Source: CAYTTA01 sp964440655
GTDB taxonomy: Bacteria > Bacteroidota > Rhodothermia > Balneolales > Balneolaceae
Reading direction: 5' to 3'
DNA length: 58,726 bases
Assembly (NCBI GenBank): GCA_964440655.1
Contig: CAYTTA010000007.1
Location: forward strand, 1-58,726
Positions 1 to 6,503 of this stretch are shown here, one piece after another. The position numbers and the translations under genes are program-made. Numbering within the stretch: the stretch's first letter is position 1; every line of letters begins with the position of its first letter. The notes beneath the pieces are model-generated. The model searched no databases. It was not told the origin of the DNA and saw nothing but the letters and a program-made list of their open reading frames with translations.

Positions 1-950
1 CCCTCGATCCGCAACAGGTCGATGTGAATGTCCATCCGGCGAAACAGGAGGTTCAGTTTGAGGATGCGAAGAGCATCATTCAGCTCACCCGGTCGGTCCT
101 GCGGAAGGCGCTGAACCAATTCCTCATGGTCCCGGATATTCCCGGATTCACCGTGCAGGAGGAGGATGGTTTTTCAACCTCCCTGGAGGGGCTCGGGCTG
201 GGTCCCGATCTGATCCGTCTGGAGGGGGAGGGGGAGGCTTCGCGGCTGAAGATCCCCTCCCGGATCAATTTTGACCGGCCGTCCGGTGATGGACTTGAAC
301 TTGGAGAAGCGCTCTATGGAATGGGGAGGGAAGAGACCGCACCCGCAGATGGGGATGAGGAGCGGAGAGTGGAAACCCGCCAGCAGAAGGATCGCGGATT
401 CTGGCAACTGCACGACCGCTACATCCTTACACAGACCCGCACCGGTCTCTGCATTATCGACCAGTACCGTGCCCACATGCGGATCATCTATGAAAAGACG
501 CTCAGCGTGACGGAAGAGGCCCTGCCAGCCACGCAGCAGCTTCTCTTTGCACGAAACATGGAGTTTGCCGCAACCGATTTCACCCTGTTGCGTGAACTGC
601 TTCCCATCATCCAGAGGATGGGATTCAGCATTCAGTTGCTGAGCGGTCACTCCGCTGTGATTCACGGCGTTCCTGCCGACATCAACATTGGCGATGAGCA
701 GAAAGTGTTGCGCGAGATGCTCCAGGAGTACCGGTTTATGGAGAAGAAACCTGCTCTGGATGCCCGCAGGAAGGTGGCTGTCGCCTTCGCCTCCCGGACG
801 GCGATCCCGCGGGGCAGGCGACTTTCGGAACAGGAGATGGAGTCTCTGATCGACCAGCTGTTTGCTTGTGAAGAGCCTTATGCCGATCCTCTTGGAAAAC
901 CGGTGCTGGTCTATCTGCCCATGGAGGAGATTGTGAATCGGTTCCGGTAA
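1..950 (+). CDS. mutL: DNA mismatch repair protein MutL, C-terminal part (5' end outside window)
   Basis: The reading frame is open from base 3 and has lost its start. It begins inside the conserved MutL segment DVNVHPAKQEVQF, the end of the N-terminal ATPase/transducer domain. A variable linker of about 100 residues follows, then the dimerisation domain, which ends PLGKPVLVYLPMEEIVNRF. MutL couples MutS mismatch recognition to strand incision or helicase loading. In MutL proteins with endonuclease activity the C-terminal metal motif is DQHAxxExxxxE. Here the matching stretch (about bases 455-493) reads DQYRAHMRIIYE, so the His and the first Glu are replaced. The stop is 28 bases before the next gene, which suggests co-transcription. 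Identity as MutL is firm; whether this copy is an active nuclease is open. Confidence 0.93.
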   Translation, partial: LDPQQVDVNVHPAKQEVQFEDAKSIIQLTRSVLRKALNQFLMVPDIPGFTVQEEDGFSTSLEGLGLGPDLIRLEGEGEASRLKIPSRINFDRPSGDGLELGEALYGMGREETAPADGDEERRVETRQQKDRGFWQLHDRYILTQTRTGLCIIDQYRAHMRIIYEKTLSVTEEALPATQQLLFARNMEFAATDFTLLRELLPIIQRMGFSIQLLSGHSAVIHGVPADINIGDEQKVLREMLQEYRFMEKKPALDARRKVAVAFASRTAIPRGRRLSEQEMESLIDQLFACEEPYADPLGKPVLVYLPMEEIVNRFR

Positions 951-978
951 CCAGATCAAAAAAACATCCTCATCCGCC

Positions 979-2106
979 ATGAACATCCTTGCGGTAGAAC
1001 CGTTTTACAGCGGATCCCATGAAGCCTTCCTGAAAGGTCTGCGGGAGCATTCACGGCACCGGATTCTGCCTGTCACACTGAACTACCGCGGATGGAAATG
1101 GCGTATGCACGGCGATTCGGTCACCCTGGCGGAGATGACCCGCCGGATCCCCGATGAGATCGATCTGCTTCTGATCAGCAGCATGACCAACCTGCCCGCT
1201 TTTCTGGCATTGACCAATCCCCGTTTCGCCCATACTCCGAAGATCATGTACATGCATGAGAATCAGTTCACCCAGCCGATGCCGGAGGGGGTTCAGAGGG
1301 ATCTGACCTACTGCTACATCAACTATCTGAGCATGCTGGCGGCGGACAAGCTGCTCTTTTCATCGCAGTTTCATCTGGATGATTTTCTTCAGGCACTTCC
1401 CCCTTTTCTTGAGATGTTCCCGGAGAAACACCTGCACACCGTGGATCTGATCCGGGAGAAGAGCATCGTGATGTACCCGGGACTCAATCTCAGCTATTTC
1501 GACCAGCATCCCGATACCCGGCAGAACAACCCCCGGCCGGTGATTGCCTGGAATCAGAGGTGGCAGTTTGACCGCAATCCGGCCATGTTCTTCCGGGTTC
1601 TGAACCGGTTGAACGACATCGATCTGAAATTCGATCTCATCCTGGCAGGAGACACACGCCACGAAAAACCCGAGGAGTTTGAAAAAGCCTGGAGGCGGTA
1701 TGGGGATCACATCACCCATTTCGGGTATGTGGAGGATCCCGAGACCTACAGCAGGCTGCTGCACTCCGCGGACATTGTGGTCTCCACGGCCACCTATGAA
1801 TTTTTCTGTGTGGCGATCATGGAAGCGATCTATTGCGGCTGCCATCCTCTGGTTCCCGAACGGCTTCACTATCCGGAACTCATTCCGGAGACCCTGCACC
1901 GACCGCTTCTTCACGCTCCGGTCATGTACAATACCGAGGATGAGCTGTTCCGGTATCTCAAGGACCTGCTGACCGGAGAGACGAAACCTCTTCCAAAAGC
2001 GACCCTGCAGGGCATCAACCGGCACCTGGACTGGTCGAACAAGATCCGGGAGTATGACGAGCTTTTCGAGGAGCTGGTTTCTCTGGATGTGAGGACCCCG
2101 ATCTGA
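979..2106 (+). CDS. DUF3524 glycosyltransferase, tRNA-queuosine alpha-mannosyltransferase-like
   Basis: This 375-residue protein starts MNILAVEPFYSGSHEAFLKG, the hallmark N-terminus of the DUF3524 family (human GTDC1 type). The N-terminal half carries the family pattern with YRGWKWRMHG and MYMHENQFTQP. The C-terminal half is a GT-B glycosyltransferase domain with an IAWNQRWQFDRNP strand and a late acidic segment, STATYEFFCVAIMEAIYCGC, that fits the nucleotide-sugar site. Characterised relatives add mannose to queuosine in the anticodon of tRNA-Asp, so a tRNA modification role is likely by family. The sugar and substrate here are inferred. There is no signal peptide, so it should act in the cytoplasm. 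It sits 28 bases after mutL and faces dnaB tail to tail. No clear ribosome binding site precedes the ATG. Confidence 0.8.
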   Translation: MNILAVEPFYSGSHEAFLKGLREHSRHRILPVTLNYRGWKWRMHGDSVTLAEMTRRIPDEIDLLLISSMTNLPAFLALTNPRFAHTPKIMYMHENQFTQPMPEGVQRDLTYCYINYLSMLAADKLLFSSQFHLDDFLQALPPFLEMFPEKHLHTVDLIREKSIVMYPGLNLSYFDQHPDTRQNNPRPVIAWNQRWQFDRNPAMFFRVLNRLNDIDLKFDLILAGDTRHEKPEEFEKAWRRYGDHITHFGYVEDPETYSRLLHSADIVVSTATYEFFCVAIMEAIYCGCHPLVPERLHYPELIPETLHRPLLHAPVMYNTEDELFRYLKDLLTGETKPLPKATLQGINRHLDWSNKIREYDELFEELVSLDVRTPI

Positions 2107-2183
2107 CTTGCTTCACCCCCGGCAGGTGACAGATCCAATCCGCATGCATCAGACAGGAGCGGTCTCCCCCCACGAGGCACCAA

Positions 2184-3707
2184 TCAGAAAGGAGCGGACT
2201 CATCTCCGCCGCCGGGAATGAAGGGGGAGGGGGGAAGAGAGGGGGGAGCGTCCGGTTCGTCCAGATGGGTTTCATGTGCAGGCAGGGAGCCTTCCACGGC
2301 GGTGAAGTTTTCAAATCGGGCGTAGTTCTGCACAAAGAAGAGCCGTTTCGAACCAGTCGGGCCGTTCCGTTGTTTTCCGACGATCACTTCAGCCAGCCCG
2401 TGAGTGGAGTGTCCCTCCGGGGTTGTCTTGATGCCATAATACTCAGGCCGATAGAGAAACATCACGACGTCGGCATCCTGCTCGATGGACCCCGACTCCC
2501 GCAGGTCACTGAGTTGCGGGCGCTTGTCACCGCCCCGCTGCTCCACCGCACGGCTCAGCTGGGAGAGAGCGATGACCGGTACATTCAGATCCTTTGCCAG
2601 AGCCTTCAAACCACGGGAGATGGCGGCGATCTCCTGTTCCCGATTGCTGTTGTCCCGGACATTGGCCGTCATGAGCTGCAAGTAGTCCACGATGATCATG
2701 CCGATATCGTGTTCGCTCTTGAGCCGGCGGCATTTGGTTCTCAGCTCCATAATGCTCAGTCCCGGCGTGTCGTCTATGAAAATGCGGGCGGTGAAGAGAC
2801 GGCTGGCCGCATCGATCAGCCGTTTGAAATCCTCATCTTTCAGACGACCCGACCGGGCGCTCTGCGCATCAATCCTCGCCTCCATAGTGAGAAGTCGCTG
2901 CACCAGGGACTGGGAGGACATCTCCAGGCTGAAGATCGCCACATTGGTCTGCAGGGATTCGTCCGGGTGCAAAGCTGCATTTCGAGCCGCCGTAAGGACA
3001 AATGCCGTCTTACCCATGGAGGGTCGGGCGGCGATGATGACCAGATCCCCCTGCTGGAACCCGGAGGTGAGTTTGTCCACATCAAGCCCGGTCGGAACGC
3101 CGGTGATCCCTGCCGGTTTCCCGCGCATCTCTTCAAGGTGCTGCAGGGTATCCTTCAGGATGTCGCCGATGGGCTGTGCATTCGTTCTCGACTGGGCATG
3201 GCAGAGATCGAATATCTGCTGTTCGGCCGTATCGAGCACTTCGAAGGGATCTGTTGTTGAATCGTAGGCCAGTTTGATGATCTCGTTGCACTTCAGGATC
3301 AGATTCCGCTTGATCGCTTTTTCCGAGATGATCTGAGAGTGGTAGTCAATATTGGCCGCGGAGCTGACCGTCCGGGTCAGTTCGGCCAGATATTGGGGGC
3401 CTCCGATCTGATCCAGCAGATTTTTGTCCCGGAGCTCGTTTTCGACCGTGATCAGGTCGAGCGGGTTGTCCCGTTCATAGAGCTCGTGAATGGTCTCGAA
3501 GATGTGGCGGTGTGCCGGCTTGTAGAAATCTTCCGGGCGAAGGATCTGCAGGGCGATCGTGGCGGCTTCGTGTTCGATGAGCATGGAGCCGAGAACCGCC
3601 TGTTCAATCTCCGTTGCCTGGGGGGGAATACGCCCCTGGCTCTCCAGGAGTTCATACTCTCTGCTTCCGTTGCTCTTTCGGGAAGAAGTGCCGGAAAGAT
3701 CGGTCAT
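2184..3707 (-). CDS. dnaB: Replicative DNA helicase DnaB
   Basis: DnaB is the hexameric 5'-3' helicase that unwinds DNA at the replication fork and recruits primase. The N-terminal domain starts at PPQATEIEQAVLGSMLIE. The RecA-like C-terminal domain has the Walker A motif ARPSMGKTAF, the DnaB-specific SLEMSSQSLVQRLL segment, a Walker B-like MIIVDYLQLM and the sensor region LSDLRESGSIEQDADVVMFL. The frame is open for another 61 codons upstream. I chose the ATG at 3707 because it gives a normal 507-residue length and the upstream residues are not DnaB-like. No intein is visible. The gene follows the uracil-DNA glycosylase on the same strand after about 480 bases that hold an 11-bp tandem array and an assembly gap. 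Confidence 0.95.
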   Translation of the reverse strand: MTDLSGTSSRKSNGSREYELLESQGRIPPQATEIEQAVLGSMLIEHEAATIALQILRPEDFYKPAHRHIFETIHELYERDNPLDLITVENELRDKNLLDQIGGPQYLAELTRTVSSAANIDYHSQIISEKAIKRNLILKCNEIIKLAYDSTTDPFEVLDTAEQQIFDLCHAQSRTNAQPIGDILKDTLQHLEEMRGKPAGITGVPTGLDVDKLTSGFQQGDLVIIAARPSMGKTAFVLTAARNAALHPDESLQTNVAIFSLEMSSQSLVQRLLTMEARIDAQSARSGRLKDEDFKRLIDAASRLFTARIFIDDTPGLSIMELRTKCRRLKSEHDIGMIIVDYLQLMTANVRDNSNREQEIAAISRGLKALAKDLNVPVIALSQLSRAVEQRGGDKRPQLSDLRESGSIEQDADVVMFLYRPEYYGIKTTPEGHSTHGLAEVIVGKQRNGPTGSKRLFFVQNYARFENFTAVEGSLPAHETHLDEPDAPPSLPPSPFIPGGGDESAPF

Positions 3708-3926
3708 CTCCGTTCTGCTGTCATGTTTCAACGGTACAAGCACCAGCGGTCGCCTGATGCAGTACTGAAATTTTCGGTTGCTGCGATTTGCCTTTGAGCC
3801 GTACCCGGACGGAACGGGCGTATCCTGGATTTGTGCAATTCTCCGGTGTCGTCCGGCCTTCAGAGACGGGTTGGATTCCGTTTCCGACAAGGAGGCCTGT
3901 CGTCAGATTCTGTCATTATCGCTGGC

Positions 3927-4075
3927 GATACAGCGTCGATACAGTGTCGANNNNNNNNNNNNNNNNNNNNNNNNNNNNNNNNNNNNNNNNNNNNNNNNNN
4001 NNNNNNNNNNNNNNNNNNNNNNNNNNNNNNNNNNNNNNNNNNNNNNNNNNGTCGATACAGTGTCGACCCAGTGTC
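3927..4075. repeat. 11-bp head-to-tail tandem array (GATACAGTGTC) interrupted by gap
   Basis: Two units precede the N run (3927-3937 GATACAGCGTC, 3938-3948 GATACAGTGTC) and two follow it (4054-4064 GATACAGTGTC, 4065-4075 GACCCAGTGTC). The partial units touching the gap on both sides fit the same unit, so the unresolved part is very likely more copies. Each unit holds the short dyad ACAGTGT. The 11-bp period is close to one helical turn, so repeated copies would face the same side of the DNA. True copy number is unknown. Confidence 0.85.
3951..4050. other. Assembly gap (100 N) inside tandem repeat
   Basis: One hundred N bases. Identical repeat units on both sides show that the gap arose where the array could not be assembled. 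The round length is probably a placeholder. Confidence 0.97.
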
Positions 4076-4187
4076 GTAAAATGCGTTGCGACATGTGGCA
4101 ATAATACAGAAAACGGCGGCAGAAAGGAAGACGGTAAAGAGTCCGGTCCGGGAAAATCCACCGGGATCGCCTCACCGGACCCCGGAT

Positions 4188-5132
4188 CTATACACCGGAG
4201 GAAGGGCCGGTCACTTCATCATAACGCCGGCGAACCATCTGTACATCGATCCAGACCGGACGTTTCAGCTTCTCATTCCTCAGGAGTGCCGCCGGGTGGT
4301 AGGTGACGGCAAGTTCCCTTCCCATAAACGGGTGAAAACCGCCCCGCAGCTTTTGAAGCGGCTCATCCCTGCCGAGCAGGGTGGCAGCCGGAACGCGGCC
4401 GAGACAGAGAATCAGGCGGGGATTGACCAGTTCGATCTGGCGCAGCAGCCAGGGAAGACTTCTCTGCCTCTCGGCCGGAAGCGGATCGCGGTTGGAAGGG
4501 GGCCGGTGTTTCAGGATGTTGGTTATGTAGACCTCTTCCCTCTCGAACCGGATCGCTTTCAGAATCCGGTTCAGAAGCTGTCCCGCCTGTCCTACAAAAG
4601 GCTCTCCCTGCCTGTCCTCATGATAGCCGGGTGCCTCTCCGATCAGCATGAGGCCGGCAGCGGGATTGCCGGCACCGAAGACCAGCCGGGTTCCCTCCAG
4701 ATCCGTTTTCAGCTCTTCGGCGTGAAGGGCGAGCTCTCTCAACTCATCCAGGGTTGTGCAGGCGGTGAGGGCGGCCTGGAGTGCATCTTCGGAACGGTGA
4801 CCGGGCTGATCATCTGCGGATATTTTCTTCTCCATGGCGGTCTGCATTCCTTCGGTGTAGTTCTCCTCCCTGGAGGCATGCTTTGTCGGGTCGATACTCT
4901 TCATCGAGGCTGTTTCATGCACGGATTGTTTCTCATCACCCCGACGAATTACGGGACCCGGATCCGTACCCCGGTCCATCTTCATACCGATCGCAACGGG
5001 AAGATCCATCGGGATCATCCACTCCCCGAAGAGTTCCACTTCCCGCTCCAGATACCGTACGATCCGTTCGTGCAGCTCCTCCTGTCTGGCATCCGATTCA
5101 CTGAACGTTTTGTTTTGCTCCCTGCTGTTCAC
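4188..5132 (-). CDS. Uracil-DNA glycosylase, family 4-like, with Fe-S ligands largely missing
   Basis: The enzyme should remove uracil from DNA to start base excision repair. Residues 150-300 form the glycosylase domain, with motif A GEAPGYHEDRQGEPFVGQAG (165-184), the segment LKHRPPSNRDPLP (207-219) and motif B TYHPAALLRN (277-286). Family 4 enzymes normally bind a [4Fe-4S] cluster through four cysteines. Here the N-terminal CxxC is reduced to C125-T-T-L. The two later ligand positions are H209 and S225. The first 120 residues are a polar extension of unknown role, predicted helical at its start. The start is a GTG overlapping the mtaB stop by four bases (GTGA), which implies translational coupling. 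The family call is strong; cluster loss is read directly from the residues. Confidence 0.85.
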   Translation of the reverse strand: MNSREQNKTFSESDARQEELHERIVRYLEREVELFGEWMIPMDLPVAIGMKMDRGTDPGPVIRRGDEKQSVHETASMKSIDPTKHASREENYTEGMQTAMEKKISADDQPGHRSEDALQAALTACTTLDELRELALHAEELKTDLEGTRLVFGAGNPAAGLMLIGEAPGYHEDRQGEPFVGQAGQLLNRILKAIRFEREEVYITNILKHRPPSNRDPLPAERQRSLPWLLRQIELVNPRLILCLGRVPAATLLGRDEPLQKLRGGFHPFMGRELAVTYHPAALLRNEKLKRPVWIDVQMVRRRYDEVTGPSSGV

Positions 5133-6466
5133 GATCCCACCAGTGATTGGATCAGCGACTCCTGCTCAAGCATTTCCGGGGCGATCCGGCCTGCAAAAAC
5201 ACCCTCCCTGTCACGATCCGTCAGTGTGACCGGTACAATCCGGTTCTCCAGTCCGGCTCGCCAGGGAACCGCCACCCGTACATAGTTATCGGTCCATCCC
5301 TCCAGGGTCCCGTTCCGGCTGAACGATTCAAAAAGAACAGGTCGTGAGGTTCCACGGAACCGGCTGTCAAACTCCAGCCTCTTGAGAACCGAAAGCCGGC
5401 GGAGGCGGTGGGTTCTTCGTTTGCGTTCATCAACCGGAACCGACGGCTTCAGGGTGAGCGCATGGGTTCCGGGCCGTTCCGAATAGGTAAAAACGTGCAG
5501 ATAGGAGATATCCAGGGATTCGATGAACCGGAAGGACTCAAGAAAAAGTTCTTCACTCTCTCCCGGATGGCCGGTGATCACATCCACCCCGATGCAGGCA
5601 TCCGGAAGAAGACGGCGGATAAGATTCACCCGTTCTGCATAGAGCCCGCTGTTGTACCGTCGCCGCATCAGCCTGAGCATCCGGTCACTGCCGCTCTGCA
5701 GAGGCATGTGGAAGTGGGGCTGAATCCGTCCGGAATCGGCCGCAAGCCGGATGATATCCTCGTGCATCAGATTGGGCTCGACCGAGGAGATCCGGATCCG
5801 CTGAAGCCCCTCCACACCGTCCAGCGCCCGGAGAAGCTGAAAGAAGTCCTCGTCGGTTCCTGCTCCGAAGTCCCCGGCGTTCACACCTGTGATCACGATC
5901 TCCTTGTATCCCTCCTCGACCAGCCGGTGTGCATTGGAGACCACCGAGGCGATGCGGGGGCTGCGGCTCCTGCCCCGGGCCATCGGGATGGTACAGAAGG
6001 AGCATTTGTAGCTGCACCCGTCCTGTACCTTGAGGAAGGCGCGGGTCCGGTCGTCCGAGGAGAAGGCGTGATGGAAATCGACCGCCTCGTTCACATCGCT
6101 TACATGAATCAGGGTTCCTTCCTGCTTCACGAAATCGTCAAAGAGCTCCAGCAGGCGGAATTTTTCGTGAGTTCCCAGAACCACATCCACACCCTCTATG
6201 GCGGCGATCTCTTCGGGTTTGAGCTGCGCATAACAGCCGATCACCGCGACAAAGGCCTCCGGGTTGATCCTGAGGGCCCGGCGGACGCTCTTCCTGCAGG
6301 CACTGTTGGCATCGAGCGTCACCGAACAGGTATTGATCACATAGACATCCGCTTTCTCATCAAACTCCTTCACCTCATAGCCCGCCCCGATAAAATCTCT
6401 CCGTATGGCAGAGGTTTCGGAGAAGTTGAGTTTGCATCCCAGGGTATCAAAAGCGACCGTTTTCAT
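5129..6466 (-). CDS. mtaB: tRNA (t6A37) C2-methylthiotransferase MtaB
   Basis: This 445-residue radical SAM enzyme adds a methylthio group to t6A at position 37 of tRNAs reading ANN codons. The N-terminal methylthiotransferase domain supplies three cluster ligands, C11 (TLGCKLN), C47 (NTCSVT) and C78 (IGCYAQ). The radical SAM motif is C151-xxx-C155-xx-C158 in DGCSYKCSFCTIP. The opening TLGCKLNFSET favours MtaB over MiaB or RimO. The C-terminal 60 residues fit a TRAM RNA-binding domain. It lies 37 bases downstream of the UPF0182 gene and overlaps the glycosylase start by four bases. Length and all six cluster cysteines are normal. Confidence 0.93.
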   Translation of the reverse strand: MKTVAFDTLGCKLNFSETSAIRRDFIGAGYEVKEFDEKADVYVINTCSVTLDANSACRKSVRRALRINPEAFVAVIGCYAQLKPEEIAAIEGVDVVLGTHEKFRLLELFDDFVKQEGTLIHVSDVNEAVDFHHAFSSDDRTRAFLKVQDGCSYKCSFCTIPMARGRSRSPRIASVVSNAHRLVEEGYKEIVITGVNAGDFGAGTDEDFFQLLRALDGVEGLQRIRISSVEPNLMHEDIIRLAADSGRIQPHFHMPLQSGSDRMLRLMRRRYNSGLYAERVNLIRRLLPDACIGVDVITGHPGESEELFLESFRFIESLDISYLHVFTYSERPGTHALTLKPSVPVDERKRRTHRLRRLSVLKRLEFDSRFRGTSRPVLFESFSRNGTLEGWTDNYVRVAVPWRAGLENRIVPVTLTDRDREGVFAGRIAPEMLEQESLIQSLVGS

Positions 6467-6503
6467 CCTTCTCTTTCTTTAAAATTCACTTCCCTCACGA
6501 ATT

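Larger units (their letters stand above)
3708..4187. other. Long intergenic region upstream of dnaB
   Basis: This 480-base stretch separates the glycosylase stop from the dnaB start. It contains the 11-bp tandem repeat and the 100-base N run described separately. I saw no gene, tRNA or clear terminator in the remaining known bases. The dnaB promoter should lie between the repeat and 3707, but I found no good TAnnTTTG match on the minus strand. Confidence 0.6.

Noticed and set aside
2107..2183. Terminator between the DUF3524 gene and dnaB
   Set aside because: Only short stems (TCACC/GGTGA, GGAG/CTCC) without T-runs are present.
3708..3890. N-terminal extension of DnaB by 61 residues
   Set aside because: The added residues are not DnaB-like and the internal ATG at 3707 gives the normal length.
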